From Coccinella septempunctata (Eukaryota; Arthropoda; Insecta; Coleoptera; Coccinellidae): a stretch of 64,000 nt of DNA. A program made the translations under genes and the position numbers. Location of the stretch: assembly GCF_907165205.1 (NCBI RefSeq), contig NC_058193.1, positions 1,302,001-1,366,000 of the forward strand. Direction: 5' to 3'. Under the pieces are notes generated by a model. That model was given only the letters and a program-made list of their open reading frames with translations. It was not told where the DNA came from and ran no database searches. Below, piece by piece: positions 23,893 to 35,546 of this stretch; positions within the stretch are counted from its first letter, which is position 1; each line of letters begins with the position of its first letter.

Positions 23893-24623
23893 ATATTTTG
23901 AAATTCTTTCATACTAAAAGTTTTCCACTATTTTCATGTTCAATTTCAATTTTTGCGATTATTACTATTCTACTTTTTTTTTCGATTTTCAGCAGTAACA
24001 AAAGAAGGTGAAGTGTATGGCATTTTTGAAAAGGTAATTGAATAACATTTGAAACAAAGTGTAACCCAATCCTGCTTTCCCATTAAGATTTCAGAAGATG
24101 TCATCACGCTCACAGGGTTGATACAAATTGATTGGAACCAACTGCATAAAATGTCCTTCAACGAACCCAAGTTAACTTATTTTTGCATTCTTTTTCATTT
24201 TGCATGCGGTTGAGATATTAAAGACGCTATCTTTTCGAATGACACACTGTATGAATAAAATAATGATTTTAATTACTTAAAGCCGTTTCATTCAAATTCA
24301 CCTCCAGTAAATAGATTCATTTATTAAAAGATCCTCTTCCTAACATATATTTTCGATCAAAAGTTCCAAAAATGATGTTTAGTTGAAAAATTTCAAATTT
24401 ACGCAACGAAATATGGTCGAGGCATCGATGTGAGAGTATCATCTATCTACAGACGAAGCAGCAATACGATATGGCATTATTTGGAGGGCGTTTTATTGAA
24501 GTTATATTAGGTACATACATATGTATAATCTTCAGGGGTCAAAGAAGAATTTCTTCCAAAAAATTTGTCCTGCGAAGGTGGTAGGTGAAGTTAGTATAAT
24601 ATATGAGGTAAAGATGTCACTTA
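23893..24623. other. no gene; partner of an inverted repeat at 22.15 kb
   Basis: About 24099-24165 is an inverted copy of 22148-22212 (shared word GGTTCCAATCAATTTGTAT). No coding sequence was recognised. Confidence 0.5.
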
Positions 24624-25076
24624 GGCCCGGTACTTTCACGTGCGAATAAATAAATTTATTCGATAAATAAGTCTTATTCGTAGGATAAGTAAAATTGCTG
24701 TCTTTTCACTTTCAGATAGTGTTATTCATCGAATAAATCTGTCATTGAAACTTAATAATAAGAGTTTATTTGTCATAGATCTAATGTCGGTACGTCATTC
24801 TTGGTAGAATTTTTTAGATTCTGGATGTATGGTTATTCTTTGTGTGATTTTCACGAAATATTTGCTTTCTAGTTCGAATTATGACAATTTCTACAATGCT
24901 GTGTCTTATTTTACATTAATCAGTGAAAAGTAGAATACCGTGTTTTCATAGAATTGTTATTCGTCAAATAATTTCATCTGAAAGCACCGAAATAAGGTAT
25001 CCTTCAGATAGGAAATTATTTGACAGATACTTATTGACATTGAATAAAATTTATTCGAAGGTGAAAGTACCGGGCC
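24624..25076. mobile_element. Harbinger-type MITE with TTA duplication
   Basis: Inverted ends GGCCCGGTACTTTCAC, then CGAATAAAT on both arms, are flanked by TTA on each side. A 3-bp TTA/TAA duplication with GG-starting ends is typical of PIF/Harbinger (Tourist-like) MITEs. It is 453 bp and non-coding. Confidence 0.8.
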
Positions 25077-26112
25077 TTAATCAATAACGATCAGCCATGT
25101 TATCAGGAAAAATTAAACATACAAAAAAACCTAACTTTCAATGCTCCGAAATGAAAAATCCGAATTTATCAGGTCGAGTTACCTGCCGTTTTCTATTGGA
25201 CCTCAAAAACGGGTGAAACTTTACTAAGTACTATTCCAGACACTTGTGTTTTCATCCACTCAAAAATGAAACGACGTGCTCAAAAATGCCGAAAGAACAA
25301 GAAAGTTTATTCATATTTTTCCAACATGAATGTAGGTGCATATTATTATAATTATAAACTCACCCAAACATTCCTCGACCCAGTTCATGGAGAACGTCAT
25401 AAAATTTCGAATCAACCGAAGTTTCTGCGGGCATTTTTATTATTACACTTTTGCAGTTTTCATTCGACGAATAACCACTATAAACTGGAATTTATTTTGT
25501 TTTCTTTAGTAGAAGCATATGTGGAACACAAAGTGTAGGTATCTCATTCTTCATTATCAAAAGGAAGGCGGGTATTGCAGATGACTACATTAGTTGATTT
25601 TTATAATTCCTGATTTCATTTCAAACCAGAGACGGACTCGTTATTGCATCAAAAATATTAAGTTTATGATTCGAGATATTTTTGTTTCCAAAAAACAAAA
25701 ATGCAGTTTCTCCAGGCTTCTCCCGAAACAGCTAGAGAAAAATTCATGAAAAATGTTTCACGAAGCAAATATACCGTCAAATAGCAATCCATCTAGCTTG
25801 AGGATCCATCTATTTTGTGATTTGAAAATTGGTGGAATTCAAACAATCTGATAAGTATTTAGGATGTACCCACCAATAAAATGGGGAAACGATTCTCAGT
25901 AGAATTTTTTCTACTGCTAGCCAACTATCATCACTCGGAGTTCGAACAAAAACACCACTCCGTCGAGGAAAAGTAGATGCTGACCATGGTTGAAGTAGCC
26001 TTTTATTGTGGTCATAAGTCGTGAGGGACCTTTCCCGAATGTTCGAATTCGTGATCTTCACTGAAAACTAAGTTTCATTTTAAATCGACCATCGCTTCAG
26101 GCGATAGCATAT
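25077..26112. other. no recognised gene
   Basis: AT-rich DNA with short open frames lacking known motifs. Confidence 0.4.
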
Positions 26113-27753
26113 TAAGCCCGTTTGTAACAGCCGAGAATTCAAATTTTGGTAAGAAAACGGCAGAGATTATTTTGTATGCAACTGAACAGAGAATTCTACC
26201 GAAAGTGAGTATACAGGGTGTTTCATGAGTCGTTGGCCATAGCCCAATGCTGAATGTAGCTCATCCAGGCATTTCAGAAAACTTGCTATTAGTTTTGGAG
26301 ATACGGGGTGATTCATGAATATTGACCTAAATTTGCGATAGCCATAACTCTGTAGTGCAAGGTCCGAATTGGATCAAATTTTATGGGTTTGTTCATTTCA
26401 GAAAGCTCTTTCAAATGGTTCCTGAAATATCAATATTTTCAGGGCAGTACTCAGAATATCATGATTTTTCATTCAAGTCCCAAAATCTATATTTTTTACA
26501 TCCCTTACAGAAATTTCGTTATTGCCATGAGAAACTACATAGTTTATTCTAAGGAAATCAATTTTCACTTTGCATGGCACACTTGTCACAAGGGAGTAGG
26601 AACCGGTCCAAATAATATTTTATGTCATTTTTTCGAAATGCGGTCCTGTTTTTATTCCTTTGGTGATATTATTCATTGACTTTGGTCCAGATTTTAAATT
26701 TTTTAAAATTTTGTCCAATTCTTTTTCATTTTAAACCATTAGTTCCCACTGAGTGTGCGTGAAAAAGTGACTGACAATTCTGACTTCACGGGAGCATTTG
26801 CGGCAGAGGATAGAAGAAGCCTGTGTAGAAATAAAATCCCGATATGATAAGAAGGGCAATAAATAATCTGATTTTAAGCGCTAGGAAGTGCGTCGAGATG
26901 AAGGAACTCCATTTCGAACATCTCTTATGATATTACATTTTCATTGTTGAAGAATAAATTTCAATACTTATGTGTGTTTTGAAGCAAATACACTTACGGA
27001 TTACATTTTTCAAGATGGATCCCATCATTTGTATCTAAATTCAATATGTTATTTCAAAAGAATTCACAGCTCGACTTTGCATACTTGTGAACACTTTTTT
27101 ACGAACACTCAGTATGTGCTTAGGGTTCAAAATGAAGGAGAATTGAACAGAATTTGAAATAATTCAGAATCTCGGCAAAGGACAATGAATAATATGACCA
27201 GAGGAATAAAAACAGGACCGCATTTCGAAAAAATGCGATAAAATATGATTTCTTCCGGTTTCTATTCCCTTGTGACAAGTGGTCCATGCAAAGTGAAAAT
27301 TGAATTCTTTAGAATAAACTATGTAGTTTTTCATGGCAATAACGAAATTTCTGTAAGGGATATAAAAAATATAGATTTTGGGACTTGAATGAAAAATCAT
27401 GATATTCAGAGTACTGCCCTGCAAATATTGATATTTCATGAATCGTTTGGAAGAGCTTTCTGAAGTGAACAAACCCATAAAATTTGATAGAAATCGAACC
27501 TTGCAGTCCAGAGTTATGGCTATCGCAATTTTCGGCCAATATTCATGAATCACCCCGTATCTCCGAAACTAAGATAAGCCTTAAGATACAAAACAAGCAA
27601 GTTTTCTGAAAGGTCTGGATGACCTGCATTCACCATTAGAATATGGCCAACGACTCATGAAACACCTTGTATAACGGTAAAGAATTCACGGCGCATGAAA
27701 TCTCGAGTGAATTTTCTAGACAATTCTCGGCTGTTGCAAATAAACGGGCTTTA
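26113..27753. mobile_element. foldback element with about 575-bp arms
   Basis: Outer ends share AAGCCCGTTT and CAACAGCCGAGAATT-like words. Further in, ACAGGGTGTTTCATGAGTCG opens a long stretch that recurs inverted up to 27672. Arms run about 26113-26690 and 27178-27753. Matching peptides read from opposite strands of the two arms (for example KFYGFVHFRKLFQ) are a consequence of the symmetry, not genes. Confidence 0.8.
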
Positions 27754-27754
27754 C

Positions 27755-28420
27755 ATCAGTGTACTGCTTCGACGCCTTTTGTGTTGATTTATCTTCTGCC
27801 GACGCAGAATTTTTGAAAGAATCGAAAAGTAAATGGTACTGTCAATCATGTTTAAGTAATAAACGTTTGCTGCGTACTACTTTTCAATGCGTCCAACCTG
27901 TTCATATCCACACAAGAAAGACATACTTCTCACCTGAATAACCATGGTTCGCTAATAAACGAATGTCAAATCAAGCTGAATAACTTCAAAGGTTGCTAAC
28001 CTGACAAATGACATCGAGCAAATTCAAACTAGCCTGATGAGAAACCTCTGCCGGTTGATGTTTTGGACTCGGTGGAGATCGTAGAACGGATGAAACGATC
28101 TTTTAATATTAATTTGAAACTGAAAAGACTACCCGAATCCGGTACTGTGGAGGAGGATGTACCAGGTTGCTGACACTTAGATTAAAGGTATATTAGAGTA
28201 TCTCGGATCGGTAAATCCAATCCTTTTAGTCCCCGTATGCTCAAGGTCACCTTCTCTAACAACGAGATAAAATAATGAAGAAAAAATCTTGAATTCTAAA
28301 GACTTCAAAGAAGTCGTAGTTCCGATGATAAAATCCCTGTCCAACGGTCCGCATTGAGTCAACTACGTCTGGAATCGAAAAACCGCGAGAAATCCGGGAA
28401 GACAAATTTGACGATTAAAT
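27755..28420 (+). pseudogene. non-LTR ORF1 remnant: PHD finger, coiled coil, RRM-like
   Basis: The second half of a PHD-type zinc finger (FCVDLSSADAEFL … KWYCQSCLSNKR) is followed by SVEIVERMKRSFNI and LPESGTVEEDV, the link from coiled coil to RRM-like fold. Then come RIGKSNPF, MLKVTFSNNEI, and QRSALSQLRLESKNRE with NLTIKYR near 28415. This is the domain order of ORF1 proteins in CR1-like insect retrotransposons. Several frameshifts and stops are present. The 27753 foldback cuts it on the left, and the 14.8-kb block cuts it at about 28421. Confidence 0.7.
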
Positions 28421-29700
28421 ATAGGGTGATTTTTATAGCTTTTCATTCGACTTATTCTGGGAAGGAATTGTAATACAGATTAAAAATTTCGGATTTTAGT
28501 TTTAGAGTACATAAACTTGAATTGTAAAATATTTTCAAGCGGAATCCAGTTCTGGTTTAACCGGAATGTAATTTGCTTATTTCAAATGAAACACCCTGTA
28601 TATTTATACATATCCGAATTCTTCGTTCAATTCTAGACTGATTAATGTATTATATGCGTAACCACTCAAGCGATTTTTTGATTATAGCCTGATTAACAAA
28701 TTTTTTGAAAAAAAGATTGTCATAAATTAGTGTCCATATCTTCAAAATCCCTCATTGTAGGAATTTTTTTTTCGAAAAGTGGATCGAGAGAAGGTACGCT
28801 GATACTATTTCTCATATAACTTCTGAGGAAATATTATACAGGGTGTCTGAAACAGGGCTCCGAAATGAGCCTCAATAAAACTACGATATCTAATCTGTTT
28901 CTGAATTTTCGTCCATGTTATCAATAATAAGACAAATTTTTTTCAGGAATTCGGACTTTAATGCTTTTTTCGTTAACTTCCTTTAAATCTTAACCAACGT
29001 TTCGGATTCAATTTGATCCTTTATCAAGGCTAAAAAAGGTAACAAAGTATAGTTAAAATTTGCAGAGTTCGCCCAGGCGAGCAAGACAAGTACCCACCTC
29101 GAATTTACCTCAATGCCTCAATCTAACAAGCATTTTTTGGAAGATGTATCATTTTGGAATTTTTCAATGTCACAAGGAAAATTCTTTTTTCTCTCTTTTA
29201 GAAGTACGTGAGTGCGTTAAACAAAAAAGTTAGGTTAGGGTACAGAATATTGTTTAGTACTTTTTCTTTGTTCAAGATCCGTGATCTGGGTAGGCATCAG
29301 ATGTTAGGGTGTGCCAAACATTTCATGCCTTAAAAATCAGTATTTTTGCCGTTATTGAATAAAACTCAAATTTCACGACTAATGCCAGGTTTCGCACAGT
29401 CAGGTTCATTTGTATGCTTGTGTTTTTTGGAGTAGGCTATGTTGGGAATTGTCATTCTTACTTTTTTTACTGATCAAGCACTATGCAAAACATGCAATAA
29501 TAATTCTGTCGTCCTTACATGAAGAGTCCTATCTGCAAAATTTAGGTTTGGAGAAAATCCGGGGTGTTTTTTTCTTTTCATTGTAAAACATAGAGTATTT
29601 CCAGAGACAACAACGAGACGCCCAACTCCCCACTATATTTCGTCTGATGTTTTGCATCCTTGTCTCACAGCATCGACCCTATTTGTAGATGGCGCCAAAG
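28421..29700. repeat. left arm of the large inverted repeat
   Basis: Matches 41865-43259 inverted. Shared landmarks are GGAATTGTAA near 28475, ATTTATACATATNCGAATTC near 28600, AACCAGGTTTCGCACAGTCA-like text near 29390, TCTCGTTG near 29610 and GCGCC(A)TCTACA near 29685. The part at about 28930-29310 has no partner in the right arm and may be a later insert. Confidence 0.7.
28992..29030 (-). ncRNA. hammerhead-like motif, degenerate
   Basis: On the minus strand CTTGATAAAGGATC is followed by a short loop and ATCCGAAACGTTGG. The stem plus CGAAACGTTGG resembles the motif at 22069 and those known from Penelope-like elements. The first core box is altered. Confidence 0.3.
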
Positions 29701-30057
29701 GCACTGGTGTAGCGTTTAGCGCGGGAATTATGAATTATTCTTTTGTGTATTACTGTTTTCTTGTTTTGAAGTATGGGAGCGATTTCGCGCAACCATGAAA
29801 TTGATGCTGAAATTTTTGCCATGTTGATTATTATAATCAATTGGCAAACAATTTCGCTATCAATATGGCTGCGTGAAAATTTTTGGACGGAAATACAACT
29901 TTTCGAATGGTGGTTTTACGATTTATTTGAATTTGAATGAAACTAATAACAAACATATAGGAGAACAATTGAAGTATTAAAAAAGGGAAATATAAAACAA
30001 AACAAGTAAAATATAAAGCAAGTGACGTATAAACAACAAAATAGGTCAAATGACCTA

Positions 30058-31155
30058 TCACATATTCTTCATTTTCATCAATTTTTTCGATTTGATTATA
30101 GCATTTTTTTGGTTTTTAAATTTCTGGTTTTCCCTTTTAACCCACCAGACTATTCCAATATTTACAATACTTTGCACTGTTATAGTTTCTATCTGTTCGC
30201 AATGTTGTTCACATGTTAACCATGAAAAATCAATGTGATTATGAACAAATTCAGAGGCATGATATGGAAGGTCAGAAATATTAGAGTTATCCACCATAAA
30301 ATTCTCCAAAGAAGTTATACCTTGTGCAATGGATATTGTGAATACAACACTTGGATAATACAAACTCCTCTTATCATCTGACCATTCCTTGTTCCAGATG
30401 AACATGTTGTGTGCCTCCAACACATCTGATGACAATAGAGCAGAACAACCCGTACACGTTATTTTCTTATAGATGCCTTTCAAAATGAAACCAGCAACAT
30501 AAGCTACTGAAAAAGTTTCTGCACGGCCTCCATTCACATCTGCTTCAATTATGGATACCGTCTCCTCTGTTGATATTTCTGGCATACATATGACTTCAAC
30601 TTCATTAGGTTGATATTCTCCTTCTTTCTCATCTTTCTCCAGAAATGATTTTAAATTGCTGAGAAGATCATTATTGTCCTTCTCACAATTTGAATGAGTG
30701 GAACAATGAATTAGATTGTTTAAAATTTGGGCTTTCAAACTACCCACAAATTGAAAAGCAGAGGGATTATCATTACATCCTGATCCATATCTGATGCATC
30801 CAAATAGGTTCTCTAAAGGATCTTGATTTAGAGACCTTGGACGCAATACTGTGAATCTTTTAGAATGCACATATGCCCAGATTCCCCTGATAGCATTCAG
30901 AGATGTAATCCAACCCATTTGAGATGGTGGTGTACCTACTTTGCTTGACCTGCCCGCTTTTTGAAAGCCTTTTAAATTTCCAACTCTTCACCATTTGCAA
31001 AGCTTTTGGCCAATATTCAATATGAGGAGAGTTTTCACTAATATAACATTTCAACTCCTTTCCTGACTGGTTGGTGTTCCCATTAAGACTATCGAACAGC
31101 GTATCTACTTCCATCAGGAATAAGGCTGTAGCAATACACTCCTGTTGCATTGCTC
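30058..31155 (-). pseudogene. P-type transposase, C-terminal exon(s)
   Basis: Starts after acceptor TTTTTAG (31156-31158). It encodes VDTLFDSLNGNTNQSGKELK and later LNAIRGIWAYVHSKRF, RSLNQDPLENLFGCIRYGSG and VAYVAGFILKGI, followed by a CTGC pair and a basic tail ending at 30058. These are conserved landmarks of P-element/THAP9 transposases (FDSLNG; LNQDPLENxF; the VAG helix). The frame changes once near 30950-30980, next to an A-run, so this copy is probably broken. It continues from the exon at 31211-31446. Confidence 0.82.
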
Positions 31156-31210
31156 CTAAAAATTGATATTCGATGAAAAAATATAAAGATAAATTTGAAA
31201 TTAATTTTAC

Positions 31211-31446
31211 CATTTCTTATCATCGAGTACAAATATGCTGACACAGTTCTACTCATTACTTGTGCAGCTATGTTAACCTTCATGGTATACTTCATGATTG
31301 GGTCAAAAAAATTATCTTTCAGCTTATGAAGGGACCTGAAGACATAAGGAGATGCCTTGTCTTGCTCATAAGCCCAACGAACATGCGAGAATTTGGCCTC
31401 CATAGTTCTCATAGGCCTCCATAGAGAAACTTCGCCGTCCAGCATA
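31211..31446 (-). pseudogene. P-type transposase, central exon cut by a retrotransposon
   Basis: LHKLKDNFFDPIMKYTMKVN followed by IAAQVMSRTV matches the conserved KMKVxxAAQxxS region of P/THAP9 transposases. Donor G|GTAAAA follows 31211; the 55-nt intron ends at 31156. Upstream, the exon stops at the CAGCATA duplication where the retrotransposon begins. Between here and the THAP exons only about 90 bp of non-retrotransposon DNA remain, so the region for the RNase-H-like core and GTP-binding insert is missing from this copy. Confidence 0.75.
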
Positions 31447-31620
31447 TCATCATATATGACTGAGAGATGGCCGAAAAACGATCTTTTATGTTTCGACTTG
31501 AAGTCTAAAAATAGCAAAAAATCTTTTAAGGTAGGTAGCAAAGATCTAGATTTGGAGGAGTTACTTAACCCAAAAGCATGGCCTGAGGGTATACTAATCA
31601 GACCATTCCAGAACATCTAG
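31447..31620 (+). pseudogene. ORF1 C-terminus of the Jockey-like element
   Basis: SFKVGSKDLDLEELLNPKAW followed by PEGILIRPF and a stop at 31618-31620. The pattern SFK…(L)…PxxWPEGxxxRxF is the usual end of ORF1 in such elements. The rest of ORF1 is missing, removed by 5' truncation. Confidence 0.7.
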
Positions 31621-31650
31621 CTAAGAGTAACCCAATCTGACAATGAAGCT

Positions 31651-32619
31651 GTGCACCAAGGAAGTTATTGTGAGGTGAACGATATTCGTTGTAGTACTAG
31701 TTCAAACTTACCTCAGAATAATTGTTTATATTGCTATTACCAAAATGTCAGAGGGTTACGTACAAAGATAACTAATCTTGCTGTATCAATAATTAGTTCA
31801 GATTATGATGTTATATTTTTAACTGAAACTTGGTTGTGTAAAGACATCTCAAATTCAGAATTAGGTATTAATAATTTCGATATTTACCGCAAAGATAGAG
31901 ATTCCGTAATTAGCTGTAAATCAAGGGGTGGTGGTGTCATGATAGCCATAAAGAAATCGATTTCTTCAAGAATTATATCAAGCTCACATAATGATATAGA
32001 AGTTATATTTGTTTTAGTTCATACTGAGCGCGGAGATATATTATTGTCAAATGTATATTTCCCTCCAAATAGCGACGTTTCTCTTTACGAGAGGTTTTGC
32101 GAAGAATTAGAAGATATATCTGATCGATATTCTGACGCAAACCTTATATGCTGTGGAGACTTTAATCTCCCGGGTATCTGTTGGAAAACCGAGTCTAATA
32201 AAAACTCAGTAAAGATAACAAAAACTCAAAGGGTAATCGCACAGTCGATAGCATTGTTAAATATGGTGCAATTGAACGAAATCTCAAACATGAACAATGT
32301 GATATTAGATTTAATATTTTCATCATTCGATAACACGACGGTTTCTTTAGCGGCTGATATCTTGCTTCCTTGTGATATACATCATCCGGCATTATGTTTC
32401 TACATTGATTCCGGATGTTCGATAAGGGAAGAACAAAATTACACATTCCTGGATTTTAAGAACGCCAATTACAATGATTTATTAGATTACTTTTCGACAA
32501 TAAACTGGAACGAAATTATTTTTGAAAGGGATGTTCAAAAGTCCATTTCAAACTTTTACTATATTGTTGATTCAGCAGTTGAATTATATGTTCCTAAAAG
32601 AATATCAAAAAAAATATAA
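31651..32619 (+). CDS. ORF2 endonuclease domain (APE type)
   Basis: Endonuclease/exonuclease/phosphatase fold with YYQNVRGLRTK, the catalytic Glu in FLTETWL, GGGVMIAIKK, LLSNVYFPP and CCGDFNLPG (Asp and Asn of the active site). The catalytic His box lies near HHPALCF. It starts 31 bp after the ORF1 stop and, near an A8 run at 32608, slips into the frame of the reverse transcriptase. It nicks target DNA for target-primed reverse transcription. Confidence 0.85.
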   Translation: MHQGSYCEVNDIRCSTSSNLPQNNCLYCYYQNVRGLRTKITNLAVSIISSDYDVIFLTETWLCKDISNSELGINNFDIYRKDRDSVISCKSRGGGVMIAIKKSISSRIISSSHNDIEVIFVLVHTERGDILLSNVYFPPNSDVSLYERFCEELEDISDRYSDANLICCGDFNLPGICWKTESNKNSVKITKTQRVIAQSIALLNMVQLNEISNMNNVILDLIFSSFDNTTVSLAADILLPCDIHHPALCFYIDSGCSIREEQNYTFLDFKNANYNDLLDYFSTINWNEIIFERDVQKSISNFYYIVDSAVELYVPKRISKKI

Positions 32620-34808
32620 ATTCCCAAATTGGTTTTCACCTCGCCTAAAAGGTCTAATTTATTCGAAAAAAGCGGCACATAGATCATATAAGATATCTAA
32701 TAGCTTAGAAGCATATACACAGTTTGCTGAATTGAGACAAGAATGTAAAATTGAGTCGGAAAATTGCTTTCGTGAATATATAAATTCTGTCGAAAACTCT
32801 ATAGAAATTAACCCAAAGTATTTTTGGAAATTTGTGAACGATTCCAAGTTGAATAAGAGTCTTCCCTCAACTATGTATTTCCAAGATGAAATTTCAGAAA
32901 ATCCACAAGAAATAGCCGAATTTTTTAGTTCCTATTTTTCCAAAGTTTATAAAGCGAGCAAGCCAAAACACTTGAATACACCGCAGGATAATTTAGTCGA
33001 TATAGGAAATGTATATTTTACGCCAGATGAAGTACTTAAAGAGTTGTTGACTTTGAATGACTCTAATGACTCGGGTGCTGATAATATTGGGGCGATATTT
33101 TTGAAGCGCTGCGGTGATATATTAGCTGAACCTTTATGCCTTATATTCAATAGCTCGATTAATTGCGGAAGTTATCCAAAGATCTGGAAAGATAACTTTG
33201 TTATTCCTGTACACAAGTCTGGAGATGAAAAAGATGTAAAAAATTATAGACCAGTATTGAAATACAGTACAATCGCGATAACGTGAACAGAATAAAACCA
33301 GGGTTGTTCACACAATAGAGGTTGTTCATGTTACCGGAGGTCACTGAAATACAAACTCTAAAACATATTGCTATACAGATTAATTATCTAATAAAACTAA
33401 AATACATTCTTATCGAAGATTTACAATGGTTGAAAAAATTGTGAGATCTTAGTTTGCACCCTTTTTGGCAGAAACAATGTTGTTCACGCTATTGAGCCGT
33501 TCTAACGAGCGAGTGTTCACAGTATCGCGATTGTACTGTATTCTCACATCCCTAAAAATTTCGATAAGCTTGTCAACATCAAGATTTCGCCCTGCCTTTC
33601 ACATGTTTTTCTATCAGAACAACACGGATTCATTAGCAAGAGATCGGTAACAACTAATCTTGTTTCGTACATAGACATCATTTCAAATGCAATGAAAGAA
33701 AAATTTCAGGTTGATAGCATTTACACCGACTTTCAAAAAGCTTTTGACACGGTTCCACATTCGTTACTTGTTGAAAAACTTAAAGGGATCGGTATCGGCC
33801 CTCCGTTATTGGACTGGTTGTCTGATCGTCTGCGTGATGGTACCTTAAGGGTTAAGCTTAGAGATAATATTATCTCCGAGCAGTTTCTCGTTCTTTCTGG
33901 GGTTGGTCAGGGTTCACCCCTTTCTACGCTACTCTTCCTATGTTTTATAAATGATATAGGAAAATATATTAGAGGAAGTCTATTTCTACTGTTCGCTGAC
34001 GATCTTAAATTGTTTAGGGTCATACGGAGTATTCAAGATTGTCTTTCACTACAAGAAGATCTTATCAATGTTGAAAGGTGGTGTGTTGACAATGAAATGC
34101 AATTCAATATCGGTAAATGTAGTGTAATGAGATTTTACAAAATTAAATCACCTATCCAGTACGATTATAAGTTGAACAATGTCAAACTGAGCTCAAGCCT
34201 AATTGTTGAAGATCTAGGAATACACCTCGACCACCAACTGAATTTGATTCAGCATATTTTCATCATAACTCAGAAAGCTATGAGGATGCTTGGATTTATT
34301 AAGAGAAAACTCAAAGATTTTAATAATATCTCTGCCTTAAAAAGTGTTTATTTTGCGAATGTCCGAAGTATATTGGAATATTCAACTGTAGTTTGGTCTC
34401 CTTATTATGAAGTAGGTACACAAAAATAATATTGAGCGCGTGCAACGAAAATTTTTAAGATGGGTTGCTTACAAAACGAGTATTCCCAAGGCCTCAATAA
34501 ACTACGACCATCTACACGTGTCTTTATCAATGAAACCACTAACTATAAGAAGGAATAATTTTGATGTAATGTTTGTATACAAACTAATCAATAATTACAT
34601 TGATTATGAATACTTAGTATCTAAGATAAAACTTAATGCGAAAAATGTATTCCTTAGACATAGAGATCTCTTATACATCGAATATAACCCCACTAATTAT
34701 GCCATGAATAATCCGATTGCACGAGCGATAAAAGGGGCAAATGCATCGGAGATTGATCTTTTTCAGATATCTATTTTTAGTCTTAAAAGATATTTTGAAG
34801 CTATTTGA
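32600..34808 (+). pseudogene. ORF2 reverse transcriptase, split by a MITE
   Basis: FPNWFSPRLKGLIYSKKAAH, SGADNIGAIFLKRC and VHKSGDEKDVKNYRPV precede the MITE at 33265. After it follow EQHGFISKRSVTTNL, YTDFQKAFDTVPHSLL, SGVGQGSPLSTLLF and the catalytic FADDLKLF (near 34000), then the thumb and VQRKFLRWVAYKT. One base slip lies near 34425, after which the frame runs to a stop at 34808. Omitting the MITE and one TA leaves the frame open across the junction. Confidence 0.88.
33265..33538. mobile_element. 274-bp pogo-like MITE
   Basis: Inverted ends CAGTACAATCGCGATA on both sides, flanked by TA (33263-33264 and 33539-33540). CAGT-starting ends with a TA target fit pogo/Tigger elements. GTTCA(C) words recur inside. 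It sits within the reverse transcriptase frame. Confidence 0.88.
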
Positions 34809-35087
34809 ACTTGTCAACTGTTCTTGTTGTTTTTTTTTTTTTGTTTTGTAGATTTCAACATTTTTTGTTTGTTTTCTTGTTAATTTTTGGAATATTGTAT
34901 ATCTTATTGGAAAATTGGCTTTGCTATTTGTAATTAATAATAATAATGATAATAATTCGTAAATTGGCATGTCCGTTAAGATAAATAAATAAATAACAGC
35001 ATACAAACAAAGGAAAAAGGGCGCCAAAGTTTATTTTGAATCGTGGCGTTGTATACACTAGAGATCCGGTCCTGATTTAAAACATAC

Positions 35088-35359
35088 CTGATTCAATAAT
35101 ATTTGGGATATCAGATTCGATTGGCATATCATTGCTACTTTCAGATACAATAAATCTGCTTTCTTCACATTTTTCTGGCGTTGCAGAAGTCGAAGCGAGT
35201 GATTTATTGAAGAACTGCATTGGAACTGCATCTCTGAGCAGTCTATGATTTATAGAATCTGTGTATGATTCTAGAGTGAAATGTTTAGAGCATATTCTGT
35301 AATTTCGGAGATTCTCTCCCATGAATCTCATTCCTAATTTTTCTTGCCAGATTTTGGAT
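35088..35359 (-). CDS. P-type transposase, THAP domain exon 2
   Basis: Acceptor TATTTTCAG before 35359 and donor GTATGT after 35088. It completes a THAP zinc finger: W in SKIWQEKLG, the second metal pair in RICSKHF (C-x2-H), then the AVPMQF box (AVPTxF in THAP domains). The following residues are Ser/Glu-rich linker. THAP domains bind the transposon ends in P elements. The exon joins exon 1 in frame (AA+A codon). Downstream the gene is broken by the retrotransposon. Confidence 0.85.
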
Positions 35360-35432
35360 CTGAAAATATAAAAAACAACATTGTATTCACAGTTATCACT
35401 GGTATAAATATCATTCATCACTGGTATGCGTG

Positions 35433-35463
35433 TCCTGACCAGAAATAAAGGTCGAAACGTCGG
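35433..35463 (+). ncRNA. hammerhead-like motif in THAP intron
   Basis: CCTGACC, loop AGAAATAAA, GGTCGAAACGTCGG: a GACC/GGTC stem followed by CGAAACGTCGG, as in the motif at 22069. The first core box is shortened. Likely a Penelope-type remnant lying inside the intron at 35360-35546. Confidence 0.3.
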
Positions 35464-35546
35464 CATCTCATTAAGGATTTTTATTTCCCCTGTCCTCTTT
35501 GCCACTACATAGTTGATTATTTATGGTATAAATATCTTCAACTTAC

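Larger units (their letters stand above)
31447..34996 (+). mobile_element. Jockey-like non-LTR retrotransposon, 5'-truncated
   Basis: 3550 bp between two copies of CAGCATA (31440-31446 and 34997-35003), ending in an ATAAATAAATAAATAA tail. It contains the C-terminus of ORF1, the endonuclease and reverse transcriptase of ORF2, and a nested MITE. It is opposite in strand to the P-type gene that it interrupts. Two single-base frame slips and the MITE are the only visible breaks, so it is relatively young. Confidence 0.9.

Noticed and set aside
26355..27539. Matching open frames on opposite strands (KFYGFVHFRKLFQ)
   Set aside because: They are the two arms of a foldback element read in mirror orientation. 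There is no codon-level sign of a protein and no known motif.
31447..31616. Minus-strand frame starting MFWNGLISIP joined to the P-type exon
   Set aside because: The plus strand of this stretch encodes the ORF1 end of the retrotransposon, and CAGCATA marks its border at 31446; the minus frame is only the antisense reading.
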